Part shown: positions 1 to 13,600 of the stretch, one piece after another
Layout of the letters: each line of letters opens with the position of its first letter
Position numbering within the stretch: the first letter of the stretch is position 1
Assembly (NCBI GenBank): GCA_900660155.1
Contig: CABFPE010000541.1
Location: 294,952-358,951 of the forward strand
Origin: Hofstenia miamia
Taxonomy: Eukaryota > Xenacoelomorpha > Acoela > Hofsteniidae
Length of the DNA stretch: 64,000 nt
Direction of reading: 5' to 3'
Notes under the pieces: generated by a model
What the model was told of the DNA's origin: nothing
The model's database searches: none
What the model saw: only the letters and a program-made list of their open reading frames with translations
Position numbers and translations under genes: made by a program

Positions 1-717
1 AATAACAACCCGATCAATTCTTATGTAAATAACTTTACTTCGCTGCACTTTTATAAGTAAATGAGATGTTGTGGACGCTATGTAGATCGTTCGATATTTA
101 TCACAATTTCAGCATCAGTTTTGATTTGTGGCTAAGGCCCGTCGCACACTGCCGTTATGGTAACCTTAACTTAAGCCTTAACGGCAGTGCGCGACGGTAT
201 TTCTTAAGTTACGGTTAAAATTGAGGTGTACGTTCTCGTTAAGTTAAGGTGACGATCAAGAGGGGGTCGCACACTGCCGTTAAGTTAAGGTTTGTAAACA
301 ATCTCATAATTGCAAAAACACAATGCCTGCCTATTTCGTAGAAATAAATATTTTAATTCACTAGTGAACTGGTACCGTTTTGTTTATATATTTTTACAAA
401 TTGTGTACACAACTGCATATTCAAAAATAAGTTACGGTTACCTTAACGGCAGTGTGCGATGGGATTATCTGAACCTTAACTTAGCAATTAACTTAACTTA
501 ACGGCAGTGTGCGACGGGGGCAAAATATCTAATTTTCAAGGCAACCCACTAATGTTAGATTTTGAAATTGTGTTTTTAACTATTTAACGTTTCTTGGAAT
601 TGAATAAATATTGAAGGCTGTTGGTGACGGTCTTGAATACCATCACACTTCTTAGTCGTGATCGTGAATTTGAAAACAGAAAGTGATTTTAAATCAATGA
701 CAATGTTGTTAAATTAC
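1..717. repeat. 717-bp direct duplication, copy 1
   Basis: Bases 1-717 match 12005-12721 with one difference seen (g at 557 against t). The shared block includes a foldback MITE and its flanks, so it is not two independent insertions. Copy 1 may extend left beyond the window. It lies in the PCGF locus, upstream of the first visible exon. Confidence 0.9.
136..521. mobile_element. Foldback MITE with CCCGTCGCACACTGCCGTTA ends, copy 1
   Basis: The motif CGTCGCACACTGCCGTTA occurs near 139 and, as a close variant, at 267 on the plus strand. Its reverse complement TAACGGCAGTGTGCGACG or a variant occurs near 183, 448 and 498. The outer pair gives an element of about 385 bp, and the pair at 136-199 forms a nearly perfect hairpin of its own. 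No transposase is present. The DNA-transposon superfamily and target duplication cannot be fixed from these copies because both share the same flanks. Confidence 0.75.
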
Positions 718-2143
718 AGCGACGGTAAAAGTTCAACAATTGCTTTTATTGATTACTGAGGCCGTCGACATTTTTATGAAGCAGAGGCGTGGCAGACGAA
801 TGACATGCAGATCGGAATTCGAATTTTTCTTTCGTGTTTTAATAAATATTTGAATTCTATTTAAACATTGCATTTCGCTGTTGTTTCTTGACCGAATTTT
901 GATCATCCCTGAATATACTACGAATGCTTTGTTTAGCCAGAGATTGAGAAGTACAGGCTCTATGCCCGCATGCAAATCTTTTATGGCGTTTTTGAAGTTT
1001 TCGTCTTTGATTTTAGTATATTTCAATTGAGAGAAAATTATCTTTTTCAATTTTGAGATCATGGAAGGGGGTGCTAGAGGCAGGAAAATTTCACAAAATA
1101 CTGATGAAAATTCTTCACCGACAACGAGATTGATTGTTGTGGAGCTTATTTTTGTTAGACAACTTTAGGAAAAGACTTTATGGACGTTTTTCTGAAAATG
1201 TTTACTCCTTGTGTATTTCTGGCTTGATAGAAGTAAATGGTCTTTTGGTAATAACATAAATGCTTTTATAAAACGCATACTTTGTTATGAATATCACAAT
1301 GTTTTAATGAGGTATTTGTCGGAGGTTTCTGCATGCAGTATTACATCAATTGACTGCAATTTTACCCTTCTTTCTAAGTGAAAGTTGATATTATTCAGTT
1401 ACTTGCACTAAAGAATTGTAGAAAATTATTATTTATTTTTCCTAATTTTTTTAAAGTTTTTTGGCGGTTAGATTAAAGATAAAATATTAATCCCAGACAA
1501 TTGTGCTTGCTAAAACTGAATTTTTATATTTCACTTGGTTGTGTATTTATCATAATTTGGTAGTTGATTTCTGTTCTACGTATGGCTTACTATCTAGTGG
1601 GTCAAGGTCTATTCCGACTCAAAAGCACAGATGAAGATTTATTTCTAAAATAAAAAAGTCATTTGTAACTGTCTTATAATTCCTACTTGATTTATTTACA
1701 TGTATTGACATTGTTAATAAAGTTCTCTTAGTCAATCTACTGTGGGTTTTAAATGTTTCTCGTGGCTGATTGCATTAATATTTTATAACTGTGATTTGAA
1801 TGGATTTTTTGGTGGTTCCGTTCGGTTTTTGATCTGATTTTTTCCATTAGAAAGTAACCCGTTGAGAAAGAGCTGATCCAGTAACCCAGTTGACCCGTGA
1901 ACCGGTTACATCATTGTGTTAGAAAAGTATCATATTTTGAAGCGTAGTTTGGGTTGAAAAAACTTTTGTTTTTTAGGAATATTCAATTCAATTATATTTT
2001 TGTAGTTTAATTTTAAAGCGATGTCATCATGCCAAATTTAAATGTCTCAAGAAAACTATTTTCGCACTACATAAAACGCAGTACCTTGGTTATGATATTG
2101 ATGATTTTGATCGATTTAGTATAATGAGTTATTTATTATTTAG
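718..2143. other. PCGF intron or upstream sequence
   Basis: The stretch is AT-rich. A 109-codon open frame on the minus strand at 733-1062 has no recognisable motif. Nothing else is supported. Confidence 0.5.
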
Positions 2144-2199
2144 GGCGGATAAAACGGTGCAGTCCATTGTCTACAAGCTCGTACCTGACCTCTATAAAA
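2144..2199 (+). CDS. PCGF exon 1 of those visible (post-RING segment)
   Basis: The acceptor is TTATTTAG before 2144 and the donor is GTAAGT at 2200. The exon begins with the last base of a split codon, encodes 18 full codons (ADKTVQSIVYKLVPDLYK) and ends with one base of the next codon. The equivalent segment in vertebrate BMI1 is the most conserved stretch outside the RING finger. No RING-type Cys/His exon is seen in 1-2143. Confidence 0.88.
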
Positions 2200-5100
2200 G
2201 TAAGTAAACACAGTTATTTATGTATCGTTTTTCTTGTGGAAGTCTGTCTAAAGCGTTTTGATGTGATCAACGGTAGCAATGTTGATGTTATCTACCTGTT
2301 ACCTAAAAATTTTCTCATGCCCTATATCATAGTAGCATGAATTTGTTTTCAGGGATCATAAAAGTGACGTTGATAATGTTTCCTCGTATTTCTTTTAGGT
2401 TGAATTTGATGATGAATATGGCGTAGAACATTACCAATTTATTGTGTAGCATGTACATAGATATTCCCTTAATTTTTTTGAAAAAAAATTTTGAAAAAGA
2501 ACGTGTTTTTTCTCGAATTTTAAAATTTTTTTTACCCTTTTTAATTTGTCAACAAGACAAAATAATAATGATTCTTTTATTGTTTTTCTAATTACATTAA
2601 TTCTTTTCCAAAAAAGTTATTATTTTTATTGTTATCTTAATCGATAAATTCGTTCTGTTACTCAAACTTCTTTTATTGGTCAAATCCTAGCATTAGTGGG
2701 GCCTCGACACATTTTTTTAATGTTTTGGATGCAGTAATTTGCCACTTTGCTTTATGACCCACTCAAATTAAATTATACAGATTGTTTTATTCCTAGTGCT
2801 AACTTGATCACTGGCCACAATGTTGCCAAAATTTGCACTTAGCACTTGGCATTTTCCTATACGTGTGTACAATCTGGGAATAGGTGATAACTTTTCGCTT
2901 TCTGTTAAAACTCACAACGCTTAATCAACTCCAGCTAATTATCAGTCTCATTCAATTTAAAAAAATAGTTGATTTTTTGGAGAAACATAATTTCCAATCA
3001 CGTGAGAGTGTTCCAAGCAATTAAGCAACAAAGAAATCTGAAACCGCGAATTCTAATTGCGGTTTTCACCAACTTATTCGTGTAAGCGCCATCGTTGACA
3101 TGTACAATATAAAATAGATATTGTCAGTAGTGATAAGCGATGGACAAAAAGAAAGTTACTGATGTAGCGATATAGTCCAACTGCAGCAACTGTCCATAAC
3201 AAAATGGATGTTGAAATATTGTGAAATATTATCTTTGCATGCTCTTTTACATCATTTAATCAATTTAAAAAATTAATTGCTTCTATAATCTTATAAATGG
3301 TCATTAATGTAAAGCAATAAAAATTTCATATTTTTGAGTCAATAGCCCGCTTTCAGCTTCTATATGTAAAAAAATTCTAAATCCAAATTCTATTGCAACT
3401 CTATGTATATATTATTAGAATACGTGATCAAATTCTATTGCATATATATTATTAAGAAGTTTATAAATGGGTCTACTTACCGAATTGGGGATACTAGTGA
3501 CCATTCTGTTGAAACAATCAACTAAAGACGCTCTCATTTTTGTTCATTTGAATTACGTTTAATTTTCCAATATCGAAATATTGGTCATGTAAATGCACAA
3601 AATCTTAAGAAATCATTATTTAGATGAGAAAATCCGGAAGGAAGCGTTTCATGAGAATCATTCGGAAGCAAACAAAACAACAAGTAAGTTTAATGTTTTT
3701 TCACGAAAAATTTGATGTTATCTTCTTACAAATATTATTGTCGTAAGCATCAGCATTTTTAGCGCAATTTAGCGTCTGTTAATTTTCAAAAGCGTGATTG
3801 CACATGTTGTTTCAATTCCTGCATATAGATAATTTTAAGTATCCCAAAGATTAAATAAATTTCATTACAAGATATAGGTCAAACTTAACGAACTGTTTAA
3901 CAAAACCAAAACTTTGGAAGCATAATTTTGTGGGTTTTCCATGTCGGTTGTTTTATTTTTGCTGCTTTTAATATAAATCGTCAGATTTTCAAATTATTTA
4001 AAAATGAAGCAAAGAGCGTTGTGCTCCGGAAAACACTGCCATTGCAATCGATTAGGGAATTTCTAACAATAACTTTGCTAAAGAAAAACGTAGTGACCTA
4101 AAAATACAATACAGGGACGAGACCGGGAGCAATATGTCAGCAATTTCATTAATATTTGCTATTATGATATATTATATTTTCTATTATTGCTAAGCTAAGA
4201 TATGCCTGTAATACCTCCATTCAAGCAAAATTCTAGCACATTTAATCTCAGTACGGGACCGGGGCCGGTACTGGACATTTGAATGGTGGACCTATTCAGT
4301 ACGAACAAAACATGTGTGGTCCCGCAGTTTCCAGTGTGCATTCTATATAGGCTTTAACAAAATTGTTGGAAAATGTGAACAAAACGGTTCCTATCTTTAA
4401 ATGCAAGCGAAGCAGTTTGGAACTAATGTTTTCAAAATGGTGTATTTAACCCATTTGCATTATTTAGTAATTTTATGAGAATTGTGCTATTTTTGTATTA
4501 ATGTATTTGATAAAACATATTTATCATTAGAAATGATATTATAAATAGCAAATAGTTGATTATGTATTTATGTTGTGTTCCCATACCCATGTATATATAT
4601 GTATTTGCTAGGCTTTCTTCCCATTGGCAAACTTATGCCATATTTAGGGAGGGTGCGATTGAAAAATATAATTTATATTAAATGAGGACTGAATATTCAA
4701 GATTGATATATATAAAAATATTTTATGTGAAAAATGATATTCTCGTATTTGAGGTGTGGTGCAGTTTCTTGCAAAGCATTGTTAATTAATGGAAAGTATG
4801 CCATTATAAATTTCTGCGCTCTGCAATGTTCTTATGCACTGCACTGTTGATGAAAATGTGTCGGAATCTCTTAATTGACTTTTAGCGATGTTACTCAACC
4901 TCAAGTGTTGTTCTAAAGTGTTTTACTTCTCCATAACTTCGTTTGGATTTCTCTTTCAACTGTTTGTACGGTTGAATGTATTTCCCATTAAACAAGTAAT
5001 TTAATTTATTTTCTAATCAATGCTACTGCCTTATATATAATTTGCTTTTTACTAACCTTTAATTTACCGCCTCTGATTTCGAAAGATCACAGCCAATTAA

Positions 5101-8100
5101 CTTTTATTTTTCTCAACGGATGAGTCTGTGTAATCGAAGTAATTGTAATGGGATGGATTTATTAATCCTTCAATCAACATTTATCATACTGCGATTCTCA
5201 TATCTATAACTGGGTTTCTGGAAAATGTGTTAATGTATCACGAAATTCGTTGCTTTACTATGTAAAACTTTGAAAATGTCTGTAAATTAAGGTACCCAGA
5301 GGTCTGCCTGAATTGCTGTAACCTTCACAACACTCCACCTTTAAGATTCTCATATAGATTAGGGATTGCGATGAATCGAATATCGGATCGAATTTCGATG
5401 CTAGAAATTAATCGTATTATAATCGAAATTCGATGCTAAGCCACTCGATCAATAATTGCATTTAGCCTTAAACAGATAATGTGTACTACTTCGCATTCGC
5501 ACCCAATAACATACTATACACATTTTCCCCGAGTGACAGAATTTGGGATAATCAAGGAGCATGATGTTTTTGAGCAATTCATGTTTATTCGCAGCTATAA
5601 AAATACATTGTCGTTAATTCATCAGAAATTAGTAAATGTTAATTTCGCTCACCACTCGTAATCGAATCGTTTCAGACAATAGATTAATTGGATAACCTGA
5701 ATCAAGATGTCATATCTTACTTCTCTTTCGTTCGGTTTTATCACTTATAAAATCAATTTTTAGGTTGAGAATCACTGTGGTTCAGATTAAAAGCAAAGAT
5801 TTCTTGGCCTAAACATGCAAATTTTTCCATATTTCTTGATCAGATCGGAGAAATCGACCGAAAATTGATAAAAGGAAAATTCGATTGAAATTTTCTATTT
5901 ATCCGAATATCTATAGAAAATCTCAATATTACTCAGCAGCGCTCTTAATCTGCCAAATCCAACTTTTTGCTTCTGTTTTTAGTTGCTTGTGACGCAGCCA
6001 TGTTAATATTTATTAGAAAAGTTGTTTGCGTTTTTAAATTTCAAAATGTCTTTCACCAACAAAACTTTTCTTAAACTGTTTGTTTTCTCTCTGTTTACTC
6101 TTTGTCTCTCGAAGATGATTTAAAGTGCTGGTTGAAGTGGTTTTGCTTTTGTTGTTGACTATTCAATATCCTTTACAACTCAAACTGTAAAAGTTGCGTT
6201 CTTAATTTGAACTCGTGAGTTATTCACCGACATCTTTCCTTTTCATAAGCAGGGTGAAGGAAAATGTTGAACTTGACATTAAAGGTTTAATTCAGAAATG
6301 TACTACTTCAAGAGTTATAATGCCATTTCAAAACTTTCATGAATTCTTAATAATTTTTTAAATTTGATATTAGATAAGATTTTAAATATGAACATTTTGA
6401 CAATTAGGCCTCTTTTCAGAGTTTTGACGCATTTTTTCATTCAAATGGAAACGTTTCATCTCATATTCCGAGCGGCTTCAACAGATTTCGGTAAATTTGT
6501 CCTAAAGGAATAATTTATTTCAATGTTGTACTAAATTGATTATTCAATTGTTTTTGAGGATGGCTACGAAATGGTGGTTTGAAGCAATCATCCAATCTCT
6601 AACATTCTAGAAATAATTGGTTAAAACGATTGCTAGTTAACAGCTGTAAACATCATTTAAATAATGAATGACGATTGATTGACAATCGCCAAAATCCGCG
6701 TTACTTTATAGATTCAGTTGTAAGCATTTGGGAAGTTAATAAATAATGCACATTCAAAATATCATGTTCATACTTTTTGCAAGACTTTTTCAGCAAATGC
6801 CATTTATAAATCACAATACAACTTTCGACTGTGTTTAAGAATAAAACCTCAATGTGTGATATTTTTGCAATAGGCTATGATATTTTTTAGGCTAGAAGTC
6901 TTTATATATAATTGTTTTTAAGCTAAATTGTTCGATGAGGTTGACTTAGTAACTTACGGCAAATATCCAAATTCTGTAAAATTTTAGAAGACTGTCTACA
7001 TATTTCGCCTGAAAAAGACTTCATTTCAGGATTAAGTAAACCTGTTAAGCAAATGGTTCGAATATATGATACCTTCTTCATCCACAAATGCTCAGAAGAA
7101 GTATTCATACAGAATTCGGCTAATTGTAGAATGTTAGAAGACTGTCTATATTGTTCTTACTCACTGATCACAAACATGTGACATTCATCTTGAAACCCAT
7201 TCAATACCATCAAGCGTAAAACTCAATAAAGTCCAATGTTTCGTCAAAACATATTACAAAATTTGGTTTTTACATTAAAAACGCAAATTTTGCAGTTTTC
7301 TGGTGTGATTGTAAGGGCAACAAAGTATGAAATATTTGATTGACTAAAATTCATTTTTAGGATTTTTAGGTCAAAAGAAGGTTAATATCAACTATTTAAC
7401 CTTAAACAACCTAGGGTCAGTTTTAAAGGACAAACCGTTTTTCCACATTCACAAAGAATTTTCTCAAAGCCGATTTTCAAATTTGAAAATCTTGGGGCAT
7501 TGGTCTATTGGGGAACATACATTAATGCAATGTTGAAAATTTCGATTAAAGCTTATTGCTGTGGCAGAGATTGTTGAATAGATTGACAAGTTTTCTTAGA
7601 AATTTTCGAATTTTTGCGCGCAGATTTAGAGAGAAAAAGAAAGAAGAGACTCTCTTCTATTATGTGGTTTTTTTCAGATTGAGCAAACCATTAATATTTT
7701 TATATCTATAAACATTCAACATTTTTTATGGGATCATGAAAATTTTTTAAAAATCCCCAGGCTGTCAAGGTTAATAACTAAACATTAATTTTTTGAAAAT
7801 GTTCATCAAAATTTGACTTCTAATCAAAATAAAAAGCGACTACAAATCGTCGATTAGGCAAAGCGAAAGACGTTATTGCGCTAATTTGCTGAAACACTCT
7901 AAGCAATCTAGCAATCACAGCTAAACTGGAAGTTTTCCAATATTATAATTATTCTTGAATAGCTTGAATATGGTTTTTTGTAGCACCGAAATCTTTTAGT
8001 AATTAATTGTGATGAAAACCTTAAACACATTTAAACATTACTTTACAACACGCTTCAAGTTATTTAGTTTGAAGTAGTTTGAATTTTATCATTAAGTCAA

Positions 8101-10535
8101 TATAAGGTCAAAATTCTTAGTTTTTTGGTCAAATTTTGTGGTCAAAATAGTAAGTTTTTAGATCAAAAAAATAGGCGCCATAACAACACACTGAATATTC
8201 TTGAATTTCCAAGTCACTTCGTAATTTTCTTACATTGTTTGGAAACGCATGCACTACATGCATAAGCTTTGAATAGACCATCATTATATGATTAAATTTT
8301 AGACTTGATTGTGATATTTTATTTAATGTTGTTTACTAGAAACAAATTTAAAAAGTTGAAGTTTAGGTCATTTCCAAAATAGTGGTTTATTCACAGTCAT
8401 TTTGGAAAACATGGATGAAGGTCAGCATATTGCCAAGATGAAGTTTAAATGTCCCGCCTTTGCCACTTTAATGGACTTTGACAAACTCATTCGTTCGAAA
8501 TACAACCTCTCATCATATCATCTCGTAAGTTAAACACTTAAACTGGAATAATGCCATCTATCGGTTAATAATGATATATTTGTCTTCTTTTTTTCCAACA
8601 GATGAAATTTTTGATTTTGTATGACAAATATAGCGAAGCCTCTTTTTTTAGGCTTTGTATAATGAATATATATTCTTAGAAGTTCTTCTCTTTATTTTTC
8701 TGTCAATGTTCAGGTAGTATTTGTCAAGTTTTTAAAAACAATGAATTTTTATTGTAAAAAAATAGGATATGATCTCATAAATGCTCATATCGATTATTTA
8801 GATTGAATTCAGATGGGGGAAGGAGTCCGAAGTTATTGCTAATTATCTCTATATTAAAGATCTCGTAGAGAAGTTTGATTCACATCTGAGTGAGGTAGGT
8901 TTTTCTCACAATTTAACGAGTGATTACGTTTTAATCGAAATGGCTTCGTTTCCCACTGCAATGAATTTGAATGATAAATAAGCATTCTTTTATGTTACCA
9001 GCCTTAGAATTGCGTTTCTATTCAATTAAGTTGAATGTGTTAATCTTATTTTCCATTAGTTTTCAGAATAAATTTTTTTTCAAAATCTATCATTAAGTTT
9101 AAAAATTTATGAATTGATTAATTTTGCCTCCACTCTAAAATACCGATATAAATGTTCCTTAAACTTCAATAACAGTTCTACTTTTTTTATTATTTCTTAT
9201 ATACAGTCCCGATTATAAGTATGGCAACAATCATCATCACAATTTATTTCTGCTAGGATTTAGTTTTCTTTCTATTCACCTGTGAAGAGGCACCCTAAAA
9301 ACTATCTCTAATAAATATACATGCTATGTAGATTTTAGTGAAAAATTCGAATTCATCGTCAAAAATTTAGTTGATTGTAAATTGTGTGTACGAATTCATT
9401 CAGTAGATTTTGAATTATTAAGAGCGTAAATTTGTGAAAATTCAATTACATCACTAATTTTGATGTAATTCAACCAATGTAATGGGATTTGTGAGTGGTA
9501 TTTTTTTTAAAACAACGAAATACGTTTATGCAAGACTTACAGGATAAACTAAATTTCTCACTCTTAATAAATTTTTTTTCACTATAATTTACATAGAATC
9601 CTTATTTATTGGAGATAGTTTTTAGAGTGCCTCTTAACAGGTGAATAGAAAGAAAACTAAATTTCTGATGAAAAGATAACATAAAATTTGAATTCACAAT
9701 GCCAAACTTAAGCCTAGTGCTAAAAATCAAAGATATTGTGTTAATCATTGCAGAAATTAATTGTGAAGATGAATTTTGCAATATTTATGGGCGAGACTGT
9801 AGAATTGGGGAATTAGTTGTGGGCTTATTCACGCTTCTTCTAATAGATTCTGATTTCAATTTAATTTTTAATATACATTTGTATACAATTGTTTGTATTT
9901 CCTTAATTTTTTCAATTATTGGTTTTAAAAAATTACGCTCTCATAATTTGTTAGTATCGCTGATAACGTTTGATTTCACAAACTTGTAGCTTTATTTTGC
10001 ATACTTTTTAATCAAACCACAAAAAAGTATCAAAATATTTAACTCATTTCAAATGAGTCATTTGCAAGGTCTTTCGTGGACTTTGGTAAGATAAATGATT
10101 TTACAATTGAAGTTGCACTTTTTTACGTATTCAACTAAAACTTTGTTTTGCTTTCTTTGACTTTAGCAATCAGATTTTGCATTTATGTACTCAAAAATGA
10201 TGTTGGAATCTTTGTTTTGTAATTAGTACACTATTCACACCGAGACTAGTGATTTCTTATAAATTGTTTTATTGTGCTACAATTAATGAGCCGTATTTTG
10301 ACATTTAATATCCTCCATTTTACCACAATGATGCATTTTTCTCAATTACCAACAATGATTTATGAGGACGTTCAATGGAGACTTAATTTAGCGTTGCAAT
10401 TAATCTAGTGCTCAGCAAAGGGGCTAAAAATAGAATCAACTTATTTTATTGTATGTACAAGGAGTTTTTGCATGAAAATAAATTCTGCTAATAGCTAACT
10501 GAAACAATCCAAATTAATAATATATAAAAATTAAT

Positions 10536-10579
<44 letters not shown>

Positions 10580-10581
10580 GT

Positions 10582-10631
<50 letters not shown>

Positions 10632-13600
10632 AAATGAAGTTTTTTGGCTTAAGACTATTCTAAATTACTATATAACAGGGCCTTCAAGGTTTAAACTCCT
10701 CTTATTTTTTATGGAAATATGTTTGCTTATCATGTCAGTATATGTTCGTGTTTTGTGTATTATTTTAATAATTATTGTACATTTGATAAATCACTGCTTT
10801 GATTAAATAGCAAGTTTCAGTTAACATTTCTATAACCATTACAACTTTTGTCATTCCTTGGACTTACAAAACCAGTTTTACAGACTACAGTGTCGAGACA
10901 TGTGAGGCACTGAATCCCTTGCACTATGCTAACCTTTCCCCAGGCTTTTACACCCTGACGTGTAGAATAAGCATTCATCAATGGAGGTCTACCAGGATGA
11001 AACCTTTATGGTATACTGTTCCATTCACAACAGGAAGGGGCCTGTAAGTCACTTTGATGAAGTAAGGCTCCGAAATCTGATCAATATTGATAGAATGACC
11101 AACTCGCAATCGAATGACGGTTTATAAAGTTTAGTTCACAAACAGCTGATTTAATAATGATTTGAAGTGGCCATTGTACATAGTACACCAATCATAAGTA
11201 ATTGCTATTTATACCAAAATTTAATACCAAAATTTTTTTCCTAAATCGACTCAAAATTTAAGTGATAAATTTTGCGACTGTAATAAAAGTGATTGTATTC
11301 GCAGGGGCCTGATATTTAAAATAATAATTTTAGTTTTTCATAGTTAGAATTTTTTAAAATTAAAATCAGTTGCATGTTTTTCTCTAATGCTGTTCATTTA
11401 TTGCTCAACAACAATTTTGTCAGAACTCCATTTTCCAGCTGTTAGAAGAAAATGAATGGAAAGTGAGAAAACCTGTTTCGAGTTTCTTCTTACATTGGCA
11501 AATCATTTCCTTTTGGTATTGACGCAATTGGCGCAAGAACAATGGCGTTCTAACTTCTCATCAAGAAAGTGGAATTATATGGGCAATTAAACATAGGGAT
11601 TAACAAATAGCTTCAACCTTCGTTTAACTGTCTGTACAATATCACATTTAATTATATTGTTCTAAATATGAAATAAGCATTTAAAACAAAGTCATCCCGT
11701 TTCTTACGATCTATTTGAAATTGATAGGCGCACTTAGAAAATTTTATACTTTGGAAACTATCGAAATTATTGTTTAAAATGTGGTTTTCGAGTCAACGAT
11801 GTATTTAGAATGTTTCAAAACTATTTGGCATAAATCAACCTACCCAATCAATTATTAGTAAATCATTAATTTGTAATAATAATAATGGTATGAAAACAGT
11901 CTATTTCCCGTATATTTGCTGTTTTTTCTGTCAATTCCAGTGTAAAAAGTGAGATTTATGGTGGTTTGATCAAATTACTTGCCATGAATCCCAAACTATT
12001 GTAAAATAACAACCCGATCAATTCTTATGTAAATAACTTTACTTCGCTGCACTTTTATAAGTAAATGAGATGTTGTGGACGCTATGTAGATCGTTCGATA
12101 TTTATCACAATTTCAGCATCAGTTTTGATTTGTGGCTAAGGCCCGTCGCACACTGCCGTTATGGTAACCTTAACTTAAGCCTTAACGGCAGTGCGCGACG
12201 GTATTTCTTAAGTTACGGTTAAAATTGAGGTGTACGTTCTCGTTAAGTTAAGGTGACGATCAAGAGGGGGTCGCACACTGCCGTTAAGTTAAGGTTTGTA
12301 AACAATCTCATAATTGCAAAAACACAATGCCTGCCTATTTCGTAGAAATAAATATTTTAATTCACTAGTGAACTGGTACCGTTTTGTTTATATATTTTTA
12401 CAAATTGTGTACACAACTGCATATTCAAAAATAAGTTACGGTTACCTTAACGGCAGTGTGCGATGGGATTATCTGAACCTTAACTTAGCAATTAACTTAA
12501 CTTAACGGCAGTGTGCGACGGGGGCAAAATATCTAATTTTCAAGGCAACCCACTAATGTTATATTTTGAAATTGTGTTTTTAACTATTTAACGTTTCTTG
12601 GAATTGAATAAATATTGAAGGCTGTTGGTGACGGTCTTGAATACCATCACACTTCTTAGTCGTGATCGTGAATTTGAAAACAGAAAGTGATTTTAAATCA
12701 ATGACAATGTTGTTAAATTACNTATATATATATTTCTCTGTACAGCGTTTCTAATTATAACTCCTTGTCTGTACAAAATCGTTAATATAAGCCTTCTGTG
12801 TTATTACAATGAATTGTAAATAAATTTATAGTGTATAAATTAATTGAAATACTTTATTTATACTTATTATATGATATACTTATAGAATGAAATTAGTTAC
12901 AAGTATGAATTATAAAAAATTTATTCATGTATACAAAATTTAAGCTCTACAACTTCCTTTTAACACAGTTTCATAAACATCCGTCAAATCACAAATATTT
13001 GACTCAATATATTCATTTTCAGCAGTTTGCAAAGTATGTCCAGTCTGTGCCAAATGGGATCGCTTGATGGAATCTGATAAACTATTATTTTGCAATATTT
13101 CTTTTTCCCAAAATCTACGGACTGATGTGGGGTTGAAATTGTAACCTTTGTAAGCAGGAAACAATTGTGACATCGTTTTCGCAATTTGCGCTGGCATCAT
13201 TGTACAGATTCTATCTTGCTTGTTCCCAAAAACTAATGTTTGCTCTTCACGCGATTTCCTGAGCATCTTCATGTATGAAACTTGCGTCGCTGATGCTTTA
13301 ATACGTACTGGATATTAATAACCCGTTTTGTGGTTTGTCTTTGTTAAGACATTGCCTTCTAGTATATTTAATTCATCAAACGTGAGGGACAGAAGAGGCC
13401 CTGGTCGGCAATTTAAACTAGCATGTAAATTAAAGAAAACCAAAGCTTGTAAATAATTGTAACTTTTGTTAATTTTTTTGCACCGAACCAATCTATCCAA
13501 TTCCTTCGTAACACCAATCCTTACTTTTTGCATAATTTTTTTTGGTGGGACCTTAGAGAATTTATCTGCTTTTGGTTCAATTTTCTCCTTTGCAGCTGAC

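Larger units (their letters stand above)
8895..12004. other. PCGF intron, first part
   Basis: The region contains the inverted repeat at 9258-9664 and the TA microsatellite at 10537-10627, described separately. An open frame of 96 codons at 9699-9989 is hydrophobic in its second half but has no family signature. The rest shows nothing. Confidence 0.5.

Noticed and set aside
310-501. 63-codon open frame inside the foldback MITE, repeated at 12314-12505
   Set aside because: It is the translation of MITE inverted repeats. The repeat of the frame comes from the duplicated block, not from selection on a protein.
733-1062. 109-codon minus-strand open frame starting MISKLKKIIFSQLKYTKIKD
   Set aside because: No motif, no neighbours of the same type, and it lies in or near PCGF intronic sequence. 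Length is within chance for some frames.
4240-4325. GC-rich patch in the PCGF intron as a promoter or CpG island
   Set aside because: Only about 80 bp, with no second element or transcription start signal. It may be a transposon end, but no partner end was found.
9699-9989. Hydrophobic 96-codon open frame next to an inverted repeat
   Set aside because: Low-complexity Ile/Leu/Phe content expected in AT-rich DNA. No family signature and no splice support.
12005-12721. Terminal direct repeat of a circular or 12-kb mobile element
   Set aside because: The interval contains host PCGF exons in correct order, and copy 2 stops at a contig join, so an assembly cause or local duplication is more likely.
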